DNA of 37,137 bases from an uncultured Collinsella sp. (GTDB taxonomy: Bacteria; Actinomycetota; Coriobacteriia; Coriobacteriales; Coriobacteriaceae). Below are positions 7,931 through 16,595 of this stretch, piece by piece; position 1 is the stretch's first letter; every line of letters starts with the position of its first letter. The notes beneath the pieces were generated by a model. It did no database searches, was not told the DNA's origin, and saw only the letters and a program-made list of their open reading frames with translations. The stretch lies in assembly GCA_902495945.1 (NCBI GenBank), contig CABUZD010000004.1, positions 1-37,137 of the forward strand. Direction: 5' to 3'. The translations under genes were made by a program, and so were the position numbers.

Positions 7931-8623
7931 ATGGTGCTCAAAATCGTTAGAACCGTCTGGCCAGTGATGCTTACCTATGTTGCAATAGGCGCGCCGTGCG
8001 GAATGATCATGGGGCAGACGGGAATGGAGCCCTGGATGGTCTTTGCCCTGAGCAGCACGTTTGTGACGGGCAGCGGCCAGTTTATGATCTGCAATCTTTG
8101 GCTGGCGGGTGTACCGGCGCCTTCGATTATCGCGAGCGTTGCCGCCATCTCCTCGCGTTTTGCGCTTTACTCGGCATCGATCGCGCCGCATCTGACGGGT
8201 GCCTCGAAGCGTCAGACGCTGGCTGTTGCCGCGACACTTACCGAGGAGGCATATGGCATCTCGCTTGCCAAGTTGGTTGAAGGGGAGGATTGGGGCCCGC
8301 GCGAGTCCTTTGTGCTCAACGTGATCCTCATCGCAACATGGGGCGTTTCGTGTACGATGGGCGCCATCGTCGGCGCCGTTGTCGATGTTCCCACCGCCAT
8401 TGCAGCTTTTGTCTGCACCTCGCTCTTTATCTGCCTGCTCTTTTCGCAGCGGCTGTCGCGCGGCAACGTTGTCGCGGCGGTTTCGGGCGCGGTGTCCGTC
8501 GCCGTATGCAAGTTCTTGGGGTGGACGAATATCGCCGTGCCTGCAAGCGTGCTCGTCGGCGTTGCCGCGGCGCTTGTGTGCGATGCTCTCGCCGAAGGAA
8601 GGGATGCTCGCGATGCCCGTTAA
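7931..8623 (+). CDS. azlC: AzlC family branched-chain amino acid exporter, large subunit
   Basis: 230 residues from the ATG at 7931, with AGGA about 10 nt upstream; longer frames add a non-hydrophobic extension unlike the family. It is a multi-spanning membrane protein with the conserved early segment containing GxxxG and FVTGSGQFM, the SRFALYSASIAPHL region, and LTEEAYG, all typical of AzlC. AzlC with the small AzlD forms an exporter for branched-chain amino acids, known from azaleucine resistance in Bacillus subtilis. azlD overlaps it by 11 bp, confirming the pair. No Lrp-like regulator is adjacent. Confidence 0.92.
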   Translation: MVLKIVRTVWPVMLTYVAIGAPCGMIMGQTGMEPWMVFALSSTFVTGSGQFMICNLWLAGVPAPSIIASVAAISSRFALYSASIAPHLTGASKRQTLAVAATLTEEAYGISLAKLVEGEDWGPRESFVLNVILIATWGVSCTMGAIVGAVVDVPTAIAAFVCTSLFICLLFSQRLSRGNVVAAVSGAVSVAVCKFLGWTNIAVPASVLVGVAAALVCDALAEGRDARDAR

Positions 8624-8936
8624 TGAGTTTTTGGTCCTGTGGCTGTCGTCGTGGGCGGCCATCGCATTTTTCCGCATTGCCCCAGTGTTTGCCTTGCGCG
8701 GGAGAACGCTGTCGCCCCGCGTTACCGAGGCCTTGGGTTATATTCCGCCCGCTGCCTTTGCGGCACTGGTCGCTAACGATTTGATAAGCCCTGGCGCTTT
8801 CGACGCCGGCTTGTGGCAGGGCTTGATTCCCTGGATTGCGGCTGCCGGTGTCGTGGCGGTGGCAATCAAGACAAAATCGATGCTGTGGTGCTGCGTCTCG
8901 GGCATCGTACTCTATATTGTCTTGAGCCTTATATAG
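8613..8936 (+). CDS. azlD: AzlD family branched-chain amino acid exporter, small subunit
   Basis: 107 residues from the ATG at 8613, which lies inside the end of azlC and has AAGGAAGGG 9-10 nt upstream. It is a small hydrophobic protein with about four membrane spans and the conserved SPRVTEALGYIPPAAFAAL segment seen in AzlD. It is the partner of the AzlC protein encoded immediately upstream; the 11-bp overlap implies coupled translation. Its usual length of about 100-110 residues is matched. Confidence 0.9.
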   Translation: MPVNEFLVLWLSSWAAIAFFRIAPVFALRGRTLSPRVTEALGYIPPAAFAALVANDLISPGAFDAGLWQGLIPWIAAAGVVAVAIKTKSMLWCCVSGIVLYIVLSLI

Positions 8937-9086
8937 GGCTGGCGTCGCGGGCGCCGAATCTCGTTCCATCCCAACTTGTAGAATTTTTCACCGAGCTGGT
9001 CTATTTCTTCTGGTACCATGGTCAAACTTTACTGTAGCAAAGCGTGACGTGGGCTTTTGTACCCCGTCAGCGGAAATGGGGGTTTC

Positions 9087-10109
9087 ATGGCACAGGAAGC
9101 AACCGCCAACGAGCAAAAGAAATTCAAGGTCCCGCGCATCCCGGGCGACATCATGATCTATCCCATGATCGTCGGTCTTTTGCTAAACACCTTCTGCCCG
9201 CAGGTTTTTGAGATCGGCGGCTTCTTTACGGCTGCCTGCCGCGGTGGGTCCAATACCATCGTCGCCGCGATCCTGCTGTTTGTGGGCGCCGGCATCAGCT
9301 TTAAGTCCACGCCGGGCGCCATCAAGACCGGTATCGTCGTGCTGATCCCCAAGCTGGTCGTCGCAGCGGCTCTCGGCCTGGGCGTGGCATATTTCTTTAA
9401 CGACAACTTCCTGGGTCTGAGCTCCGTGTCTATCATCGGCGGCATCACGTTTTGCAACATGGCGCTCTATACGGGCATCATGGGCGAGTTCGGCGATGAG
9501 TCCGAGCAGGGTGCCGTCGGTATCCTGTTCTTTACGGCCGGCCCCGCCGTCACGATGATCATCCTCGGTGTCTCGGGTCTCGCCAACATCCCCGTCGGCA
9601 CTATCATCGGATCCATCCTGCCGCTTGTTATCGGCATGGTCCTGGGCAACCTGTTCCCGTTTATCAAGAACCTGCTGGTCCCCGGCGCCAATCCCGCGAT
9701 CGCTGTCATCGGTTTTCAGCTCGGTGCGTCCATGAGCCTTTCGAGCTTCATCACCGGCGGCATTTCGGGCATCCTGCTGGGCCTCATCACGCTCTTTATC
9801 GTCGGTCCCATTACCTTTGCCTTCGAGCACCTGTGTGGCGGCAACGGCAAGGCGGCCGTTGCCTGCTCCACCATTGCCGGCACGGCCATGACCACGCCGG
9901 TCGCCCTCGCCGAGGTCGCTCCGCGCTATGCCGAGCTTGCGCCCACCGCGTATGCGCAGATCGCCACTGCCGTCATCATCACGGCAATCATGGCCCCGAT
10001 TCTGACTGGCTGGGTCGATAAGAAGTTCTGCCACGGCAAAGAGGATCTGTCGGTCGAAGGCGTCGAGGCTATTGAGGAGGCCGTCGCGACCGACATCGAC
10101 GGCGAGTAA
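9087..10109 (+). CDS. kdgT: 2-keto-3-deoxygluconate permease, KdgT family
   Basis: 340 residues from the ATG at 9087, with GGGGG 4 nt upstream; an upstream in-frame start at 9057 has no ribosome binding site. It is a ten-span membrane protein matching KdgT in length (E. coli KdgT is 327 residues) and in conserved stretches such as GTFCPQVFEIGGFF-like near the start, GGITFCNMALYTGIMGEFGD, and TIAGTAMTTPVALAEVAP. KdgT proteins take up 2-keto-3-deoxygluconate with protons, feeding pectin and uronate breakdown. No kdgK, kdgA or uronate genes are near, so the substrate is by family only. A hairpin terminator follows the gene. Confidence 0.9.
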   Translation: MAQEATANEQKKFKVPRIPGDIMIYPMIVGLLLNTFCPQVFEIGGFFTAACRGGSNTIVAAILLFVGAGISFKSTPGAIKTGIVVLIPKLVVAAALGLGVAYFFNDNFLGLSSVSIIGGITFCNMALYTGIMGEFGDESEQGAVGILFFTAGPAVTMIILGVSGLANIPVGTIIGSILPLVIGMVLGNLFPFIKNLLVPGANPAIAVIGFQLGASMSLSSFITGGISGILLGLITLFIVGPITFAFEHLCGGNGKAAVACSTIAGTAMTTPVALAEVAPRYAELAPTAYAQIATAVIITAIMAPILTGWVDKKFCHGKEDLSVEGVEAIEEAVATDIDGE

Positions 10110-10155
10110 CGGCCGTTACCGATAATTGATTCCGGCGTGCAGTTCGCGCCGTCCG

Positions 10156-10200
10156 AGCGCCCGAACGGAAACTGTTTTGCAGTGATGTTCGGGCGCTTTG
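10156..10200 (+). terminator. Hairpin terminator after kdgT
   Basis: AGCGCCCGAAC (10156-10166) and GTTCGGGCGCT (10187-10197) form a perfect 11-bp stem with a 20-nt loop, 46 bp after the kdgT stop. Only a short T-rich tail follows (TTTGCTATT). It probably ends the kdgT transcript before the GGDEF gene. Confidence 0.65.
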
Positions 10201-10297
10201 CTATTATTCCCCTTACCCCTGCAGAGAAAGGGGCGTTTGGCGCCTGGGCGCGACTCGGGCGATTCTGGCCACTTGGATATAGAGGGAATGGCACCTG

Positions 10298-11440
10298 GTG
10301 ATTAAGGCACTCAAGATCGAGATATTCCTGCTGTGCATGATTATTCTTATCGGACTTGCCGTACGAAGTCGTCGCTCCCTGTTCTCGAGCACCCAGCAGC
10401 TTTTGTTTAGCATGCTGGGCTACACGTCTGCTGCCTACATTTTCTTCGATATGATCTGGACGCTCTCGGACGGCGTGAGCACTCCTGTAGGCATCACGGC
10501 CAACTGGATTTCCAACGCGGTTTCGTTTTCGCTGTTCGCCATCGCGTGCCTCATTTGGTTTTTCTATTCCGAGACGATGCAGGGCTCACGGCTTCTGACC
10601 ACGCCCTATAGGGTGATACTTTTAACGTTGCCAACCGCTTTGGTGGTCGTGTTGGCATTTACCAGCTACTGGACGCACACTATGTTCTATATCGATACGC
10701 AGGGCGTATATCGTCGCGGAGCGCTTTATATGATTCAGCCTATCGTTAGCTACTGCTACGTCATATATACGTCCTTGCATGCCTTTATTCAGGCTCGAAA
10801 AGTCGAAAGCTTGCAAAAGAAGGCCATTTATCGCACCCTCGCCTTTTTTGCGGTTCCCGCTCTGGTGGGCGGTACCTTCCAGGTTTTGTTTTCGGTACCG
10901 GGCCTTTGCTTCGGTATAACGCTGAGCATCCTGCTGCTCTATATCGTCTATCAGGAGCAACTAATCTCGACTGACCCGTTGACTGGACTCAACAACCGTA
11001 ACCGTTTTGAGACCTATATGCTGTCGCTCTTTTCAAATGTGGATCAGGCCGAAGATGTATATCTGCTTATGATGGACGCTGACGGCTTTAAGCAGATTAA
11101 CGATCGCTATGGGCATGTGGAGGGCGACCACGCTCTTCAGGTCATATCCGCTGCGCTCAAAGAAGTCTGCTCGGCGTCTGGTGGCTTTATTGCACGTTAT
11201 GGTGGCGATGAGTTCGTGGTGCTCCAAAAGGCAGCAGCGGAACAGGACATCATAGATCTGTGTTCGGCGATTAACGACGAGCTCGCGCGCGCCGAGGTTC
11301 CGTATCTGTTGCGGATGTCCATCGGCTACGCACGGTTTGGTGATGGCGTCGATACCTGGCAAGACTTGCTTCGCGCTGCCGACGCGGAACTCTACCGCGT
11401 CAAGGCCGAGAAAAAGAAAGCCGGCGCCCAGATACGCTAG
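10298..11440 (+). CDS. Membrane-bound GGDEF diguanylate cyclase
   Basis: 380 residues from a GTG at 10298 (an ATG ten bases earlier is out of frame and stops at once). Residues 1-218 contain about six or seven hydrophobic spans and no recognisable sensor family. The GGDEF domain begins at STDPLTGLNNRNRF (224-237). Asp260 and Asp262 in MMDADGFKQIND are metal ligands, and YGGDEFV at 301-307 is the intact active-site loop, so the enzyme should make cyclic di-GMP from GTP. The RxxD inhibitory site normally five residues before GGDEF is absent (SGGF instead), so product inhibition there is unlikely. No EAL domain is fused. It stands alone, between a terminator upstream and a strong hairpin downstream. 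Confidence 0.93.
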   Translation: MIKALKIEIFLLCMIILIGLAVRSRRSLFSSTQQLLFSMLGYTSAAYIFFDMIWTLSDGVSTPVGITANWISNAVSFSLFAIACLIWFFYSETMQGSRLLTTPYRVILLTLPTALVVVLAFTSYWTHTMFYIDTQGVYRRGALYMIQPIVSYCYVIYTSLHAFIQARKVESLQKKAIYRTLAFFAVPALVGGTFQVLFSVPGLCFGITLSILLLYIVYQEQLISTDPLTGLNNRNRFETYMLSLFSNVDQAEDVYLLMMDADGFKQINDRYGHVEGDHALQVISAALKEVCSASGGFIARYGGDEFVVLQKAAAEQDIIDLCSAINDELARAEVPYLLRMSIGYARFGDGVDTWQDLLRAADAELYRVKAEKKKAGAQIR

Positions 11441-11483
11441 AAAAAAGGCGCACGACCGTTGCGATGGTCGTGCGCCCTTTTTG
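11441..11483 (+). terminator. Strong intrinsic terminator, possibly bidirectional
   Basis: GGCGCACGACC (11447-11457) pairs perfectly with GGTCGTGCGCC (11466-11476) around an 8-nt loop, followed by CTTTTTG and preceded by AAAAAA. It starts right at the stop of the GGDEF gene. The A-run on the left means it could also stop transcripts from the minus strand. Confidence 0.93.
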
Positions 11484-11629
11484 CGTTTGCGGGGGCCACC
11501 GGCCATAACGCCCAGGCGCGGTGCGGCAAGACGAGCGTCTGCCGCCGCGGCTCGGTACGAAATCAACGAGAGCCAGTGCATTCCATTAAGCTAAAGTGTG
11601 TGAAGGCTCTCTCTAAAAAGGTGAGCTCG

Positions 11630-12565
11630 CTAGGCTTTTCTGGGTTTGTTGACGATGATTATGCCGCCGCAGACCAACAGCAGGGCAACGATGACGGTAA
11701 TGGGGCTCGTGCCAGCGCCCTCGCCGAGCAGCAGCGCGCTCAGCAGTACGCCAAAGACCGGGTTCATAAACCCAAAGACCGAGACGCGGCTGACGGGGTT
11801 GACGGCAAGCAGGCGCGACCACAGCGAGTAGGCGACCGCGGAGATAAGCGCCATGTAGATGATGAGCGCGATGGCGGGGGCAATTGTCGTGGGGGAGAGC
11901 GTGCCACCCATCAAAAAGCCGATGGCGGTGAGGACCAGGCCGCCGACCAAGAACTGCCACCCGGCAAGCAAGACGCCGTCGTGCTTGCGCGAGAAGATGC
12001 CGATCAGGCAGGTCGAAAGAGCACCCGCGACAGTGGAGGCTAGGATAAAGCCCTCGCCATCGAGCCTGAAGCCAAAGGTGCCATCTGCGCCCGAGAGGTT
12101 GACGAGCGCGACGCCGGCAAAGCCCAGCGCACAGCCAAGCACCTTGGCCGTATTGAGCTTCTCGGTGTGAAATGCCAGGGCGGCAAAGAGGATTGCGAGG
12201 AAGTTGGCGCTGGCCTCGATGATGGAGCTCGACATGGCGCTGGCGCGCGAGAGGCCCAGATAGAAAAAGAAGTACTGCCCGATAGTCTGGAAGAGCGACA
12301 AGACAAAGATGGGCTTGATGTCGCGAGCCTGCGGAATGAGGGGGCGGCGTTGGGCCGCACTCATCCCAACGATAACCAGGGCGCCGGCAAGCGTGAAGCG
12401 CAAGCCCGCAAAGAGCAGCTGCGAGGCGCTATCGTGCGCCGGGATACCAAAGAGTGCGTAGCCGATCTTGATGCAGGGAAAGGCCGATCCCCAGAGTGCA
12501 CAGCAAACAAGACAGCCCAGGATAAGTCCGGGCAGGGTGGCGAGATACGGCTTGCGGCTTTCCAT
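11630..12565 (-). CDS. EamA/DMT-superfamily transporter
   Basis: 311 residues from the ATG at 12565, with AGGAAGGA just upstream; a longer frame adds 14 residues that overlap the hairpin region. It is a ten-span drug/metabolite-transporter protein with two EamA repeats. The first contains CCALWGSAFPCIKIG and GLSRASAMSSSIIEASANF, the second ends with GFMNPVFGVLLSALLLGE, a typical EamA signature. EamA proteins export amino acids or other small metabolites; the substrate cannot be told here. It follows purL on the same strand, separated by a hairpin with a T-run, so it may be expressed by read-through or from a start within the gap. Confidence 0.9.
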   Translation of the reverse strand: MESRKPYLATLPGLILGCLVCCALWGSAFPCIKIGYALFGIPAHDSASQLLFAGLRFTLAGALVIVGMSAAQRRPLIPQARDIKPIFVLSLFQTIGQYFFFYLGLSRASAMSSSIIEASANFLAILFAALAFHTEKLNTAKVLGCALGFAGVALVNLSGADGTFGFRLDGEGFILASTVAGALSTCLIGIFSRKHDGVLLAGWQFLVGGLVLTAIGFLMGGTLSPTTIAPAIALIIYMALISAVAYSLWSRLLAVNPVSRVSVFGFMNPVFGVLLSALLLGEGAGTSPITVIVALLLVCGGIIIVNKPRKA

Positions 12566-12590
12566 GATGTCCTTCCTGCATGCGCGAAGC

Positions 12591-12626
12591 AAAAAAGAAC
12601 CCGCCACCGGATGTGTCGGTGGCGGG
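12591..12626 (-). terminator. Intrinsic terminator after purL
   Basis: CCCGCCACCG (12600-12609) and CGGTGGCGGG (12617-12626) form a 10-bp stem with a 7-nt loop. On the minus strand it is followed by TTCTTTTTT, a good U-tract. It lies 38 bp after the purL stop and only 25 bp before the EamA-transporter start codon. Confidence 0.85.
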
Positions 12627-12664
12627 TGTTGTTACCCGAAGGGATTGTACCCGATGGGAAAGGT

Positions 12665-15600
12665 TTAAGCGAAGTAGGCCACGCCGCTTTCAAAGATCGG
12701 CATGAACTTATCGCCGGGGACATGCTCGGGCACGTTGCGGTACAGGTTGTCGCCGCGACGCTCGGCATGGCCCATCTTGCCCAGGACGCGACCGTCGGGG
12801 CTCGTGATGCCCTCGATGGCGAGTGCGGAGCCGTTGGGGTTGACGGAGAGATCCATGCTGGGCTTGCCGTCCTCGCCCACGTACTGCGTGGCGACCTGGC
12901 CGTTGGCGATCAGCTGGGCGAGCACATCGTCATTGGCGACAAAGCGGCCCTCGCCGTGGCTGATGGCGACGGTGTAGGGGTCGTCCAGGCTGCACTGCGA
13001 CAGCCACGGGGACAAGTTGGACGAGATGCGGGTGCGCACCAGACGGCTCTGGTGGCGACCGATGGTGTTGAACGTCAACGTGGGCGCATCGGGCGTGGCG
13101 TCGACGATGTCGCCGTAGGGCACCAGGCCGAGCTTGATCAGGGCCTGGAAGCCGTTGCAGATGCCCAGCATCAGGCCATCGCGGGCCTTGAGCAGGTCGC
13201 GGACTGCCTCGGTGACCTCGGGAGCGCGGAAGAACGCCGTGATGAACTTGGCGGAGCCGTCGGGCTCGTCGCCGCCCGAGAAGCCGCCGGGGATCATGAC
13301 GATCTGGCTTGCGCGGATGCGGCGGGCAAGCTCGTGGGTGCTCTCGGCGACGGCCTCGGGCGTGAGGTTGTTGATCACGAAGGTGTCGGCCTCGGCGCCG
13401 GCGGCACGGAAGGCGCGGGCGCTATCGTACTCGCAGTTGTTTCCGGGGAACACGGGGATAACCACGCGCGGGCGGGCGATCTTGGCGCCGCCGTACACGT
13501 GGATGTCCTTGGCGCGGAAGTCGATGGTCTCGACCTCGGCGGTCTCGCCGGCGCTGCGGTAGGCAAAGACGCCCTCGATGCCGCTCTCCCAGGCCTCCTG
13601 GAGCTCGGAGAGCTCGATGACTTCGGAACCGGTGTCGATGACATAGCCCTCGACGGTGGTGCCCAGGGGCTCGACGACAACGCCGTCGGCGACCTCGGGC
13701 AGCTCGGCATCCTCGGCGAGCTCGACGATAAAGCTGCCGTAGAGCGGGGTGAAGAGGCTCTCCACGTCTACATCCTCGGCAAGCTCGATACCGATCTGGT
13801 TACCGACGCACATCTTAAAGAGGCTCTCGGCGCCGCAGCCGTAGCCGGGCGTGGAGATGGCCAGGGCGTTGCCGGTAGCAGTGAGCGCCTCGACGGCGTC
13901 AAACGCGGCGAGCAGCTGCTGAGCATCGGGGCGGTAGTCCTCGCCATAGATGGCGGGGGCGATGCGGACGACGCGGTGCGTGAGGCCCTTGAACTCGGGC
14001 GAGACGGCGCGGGCGGCCTTGCCCACGGCGACGGCGAAGCTGATCAGGGTCGGCGGAACGTTGAGCTCGCCGGCCTCGTCCTCAAACGAGCCGCTCATGG
14101 AATCCTTGCCACCGATGGTGCCGGCACCCAGGTCGACCTGGGCCATAAGGGCACCCAGGACGGCGGCCATGGGCTTGCCCCAGCGCTCTGCCTCGGTGCG
14201 CAGGCGCTCGAAGTACTCCTGGAAGGAGAGGTAGGCGCGCTTGTGCTCAAAGCCGGCGGCAACGAGCTTGGCGATGGACTCGACCACGGACAGGTAGGCG
14301 CCCGCAAACTGGTCGGCCTCCATCAGATAGGGGTTGAAGCCCCATGCCATGGCACTCGCCGTGGTGGTCTCGCCGTCCACGGGGAACTTGGCGACCATGG
14401 CCGAGCTGGGGGTGAGCTGCGTCTTGCCGCCAAAGGGCATGAGCACGGTCGCGGCGCCGATGGTGGAGTCGAAGCGCTCGGAAAGGCCCTTGTTGGAAGC
14501 GACGTTGAGGTCGGTGACAAGCGAGGTCATGCGCTCGGCGAGCGTGGTGCCGGCCCAGCTTGGCTGCCACACGCTACGGGCGCACACGTGGGCGACCTGG
14601 TGCTTGGGTGCGCCGTTGGAGTTGAGGAACTCGCGGGACAGGTCGACGATGGCGACGCCGTTCCAGGCCATGCGCATGCGCGGCTCGGCGGTAACCTCGG
14701 CGATAACGGTCGCCTCGAGGTTCTCCTCAGCGGCGTAGCCCATGAACTCCTCGACGTCACCGTCGGCGACGGCACAGGCCATGCGCTCCTGGGACTCAGA
14801 GATAGCGAGCTCGGTGCCGTCCAGGCCGTCGTACTTCTTGGTCACGGTATCAAGGTCGACATACAGGCCGTCGGCAAGCTCGCCCACGGCGACCGAGACG
14901 CCGCCGGCGCCAAAGTCGTTGCAGCGCTTGATCAGACGGCAGGCGTCGCCGCGGCGGAACAGGCGCTGCAGCTTGCGCTCGACAGGGGCGTTGCCCTTCT
15001 GGACCTCAGCACCCGAGGTCTCGATGGACTCGGTGTTCTGGGTCTTGGAGGAGCCGGTGGCGCCACCGATGCCATCGCGGCCGGTGCGGCCGCCCAGCAG
15101 GATGATCTTGTCGGTGGGGGCAGGGCACTCGCGACGAACGTGGTTTGCCGGGGTAGCGCCCACGACGGCGCCAACCTCCATGCGCTTGGCCACGTAACCG
15201 GGGTGATAGAGTTCGTTGACCTGACCGGTGGCAAGGCCGATCTGGTTGCCGTAGCTGGAGTAGCCGGCGGCGGCAGTGGTCACGAGCTTGCGCTGCGGCA
15301 GCTTGCCCTCGAGCGTCTCGGAAACCGGGACGGTGGGGTCGCCGGCGCCGGTGACGCGCATGGCCTGGTACACATAGCTGCGGCCCGAGAGCGGGTCGCG
15401 GATGGCGCCGCCCACGCAGGTGGCGGCACCGCCGAAGGGCTCGATCTCGGTCGGGTGGTTGTGGGTCTCGTTCTTAAAGAGGAACAGCCAGTCCTGGTCC
15501 TCGCCATCGACATCGACCTTCACCTTGACGGTGCAGGCGTTGATCTCCTCGGACTCGTCGACATCGGTCATGACGCCGGTCTTCTTAAGGTACTTGGCGC

Positions 15601-16411
15601 CGATGGTGCCCATGTCCATGAGGCAGACGGGCTTGGCGTCGCGGCCGAGTTCGTGGCGCATCTCCATGTAGCGGTCGAAGGCTTGCTGCACCACGGCGTC
15701 GTCGATCGTCACGTAGTCCAGGACCGTGCCGAAGGTGGTGTGGCGGCAGTGGTCGGACCAGTAGGTGTCGATCACGCGGATCTCGGTGATGGTGGGGTCG
15801 CGGTCCTCATCGCGGAAGTACTGCTGGCAGAAGGCGATGTCTGCCTCGTCCATGGCAAGGCCGCGATCGGCGATAAAGGCGGCAAGGCCGGCCTCGTCGA
15901 GTTCGCGGAAGCCGTCGAGCACCTCGACGGGCTGGGGCTCGGGGGTCTCCATGTACAGCGTCTCGGGCAGGTCGAGCGAGGCGATGCGCGCCTCGACGGG
16001 GTTCACCACGTAGTGCTTGATGGCCTCGATGGCGGCTTCGTCCAGAGCGCCCGAGATGATATAGACCTTGGCGGAGCGCACGGCGGGGCGCTCGCCCTGG
16101 CTGATGAGCTGCACGCATTCGCTGGCGGAGTCGGCGCGCTGGTCAAACTGGCCAGGCAGGAATTCGACGGCAAAGACGGCGCCATCGCTTGCGGGGAGCT
16201 CGTCGTAGGTCACATCGACCTGGGGCTCGCTAAAGACGGTCGGCACGCAGGAGCGGAAAAGCTCCTCGTCGATGCCCTCGACGTCGTAGCGGTTGATGAT
16301 CCTCAGGGCCTCGATGCCCTTGATGCCGAGAATTTCGGTCAGCTCGCCCTTGAGCTGCTGAGCCTCGACGTCGAACCCGGGTTTCTTCTCCACGTAGATA
16401 CGAGAGACCAT
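12665..16411 (-). CDS. purL: Phosphoribosylformylglycinamidine synthase, single-chain (PurL with amidotransferase domain)
   Basis: 1248 residues from the ATG at 16411 (AGGAAGGCAGGAA upstream); a 36-residue upstream extension is basic and unlikely. The enzyme makes FGAM from FGAR, glutamine and ATP in the fourth step of purine synthesis. The synthetase part (two AIRS-like halves) shows FLFKNETHNHPTEIEPFGGA, GGRTGRDGIGGATGSS, NDFGAGGVSVAVGELADG and GGKDSMSGSF. The C-terminal class I glutamine amidotransferase shows PVFPGNNCEYD, Cys1085 in GICNGFQ and His1152 in SHGEGR. The large single-chain form and its sequence resemble the clostridial type. No other pur gene is adjacent. A long plus-strand open frame opposite it is an artefact of GC-rich codon use. 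Confidence 0.97.
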   Translation of the reverse strand: MVSRIYVEKKPGFDVEAQQLKGELTEILGIKGIEALRIINRYDVEGIDEELFRSCVPTVFSEPQVDVTYDELPASDGAVFAVEFLPGQFDQRADSASECVQLISQGERPAVRSAKVYIISGALDEAAIEAIKHYVVNPVEARIASLDLPETLYMETPEPQPVEVLDGFRELDEAGLAAFIADRGLAMDEADIAFCQQYFRDEDRDPTITEIRVIDTYWSDHCRHTTFGTVLDYVTIDDAVVQQAFDRYMEMRHELGRDAKPVCLMDMGTIGAKYLKKTGVMTDVDESEEINACTVKVKVDVDGEDQDWLFLFKNETHNHPTEIEPFGGAATCVGGAIRDPLSGRSYVYQAMRVTGAGDPTVPVSETLEGKLPQRKLVTTAAAGYSSYGNQIGLATGQVNELYHPGYVAKRMEVGAVVGATPANHVRRECPAPTDKIILLGGRTGRDGIGGATGSSKTQNTESIETSGAEVQKGNAPVERKLQRLFRRGDACRLIKRCNDFGAGGVSVAVGELADGLYVDLDTVTKKYDGLDGTELAISESQERMACAVADGDVEEFMGYAAEENLEATVIAEVTAEPRMRMAWNGVAIVDLSREFLNSNGAPKHQVAHVCARSVWQPSWAGTTLAERMTSLVTDLNVASNKGLSERFDSTIGAATVLMPFGGKTQLTPSSAMVAKFPVDGETTTASAMAWGFNPYLMEADQFAGAYLSVVESIAKLVAAGFEHKRAYLSFQEYFERLRTEAERWGKPMAAVLGALMAQVDLGAGTIGGKDSMSGSFEDEAGELNVPPTLISFAVAVGKAARAVSPEFKGLTHRVVRIAPAIYGEDYRPDAQQLLAAFDAVEALTATGNALAISTPGYGCGAESLFKMCVGNQIGIELAEDVDVESLFTPLYGSFIVELAEDAELPEVADGVVVEPLGTTVEGYVIDTGSEVIELSELQEAWESGIEGVFAYRSAGETAEVETIDFRAKDIHVYGGAKIARPRVVIPVFPGNNCEYDSARAFRAAGAEADTFVINNLTPEAVAESTHELARRIRASQIVMIPGGFSGGDEPDGSAKFITAFFRAPEVTEAVRDLLKARDGLMLGICNGFQALIKLGLVPYGDIVDATPDAPTLTFNTIGRHQSRLVRTRISSNLSPWLSQCSLDDPYTVAISHGEGRFVANDDVLAQLIANGQVATQYVGEDGKPSMDLSVNPNGSALAIEGITSPDGRVLGKMGHAERRGDNLYRNVPEHVPGDKFMPIFESGVAYFA

Positions 16412-16595
16412 TGGTTCCTGCCTTCCTGATCGGTTGGGCGTACGGTACGGTATGCGGCAGCGGTCGGTTTGCGGGGTCTGCCCTGCGGTCGCCTTGAGCC
16501 ACATGTTTGTAAACCTCACTATGATACGACAGCTCGCGGCGCGTTGAGGACGGCGAGGGTGCTACAGTGAAGCGCAAACAAGAGAAAGGCATCAC

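Noticed and set aside
10198..10297. Cyclic di-GMP riboswitch before the GGDEF gene
   Set aside because: The gap holds GC-rich palindromic bits but none of the conserved GEMM core that I could recognise.
12167..16429. A 1420-codon open frame on the plus strand opposite purL
   Set aside because: It lies exactly antisense to a clear PurL, is dominated by Gly, Ala, Val, Asp and His as expected from the reverse of GC-rich codons, and has no ribosome binding site or known domain.
16412..16595. Purine riboswitch or clear divergent promoters between purL and the antiporter
   Set aside because: No purine-riboswitch core, and candidate -35/-10 pairs had wrong spacing (for example TTGAGG and TACAGT only 13 bp apart).
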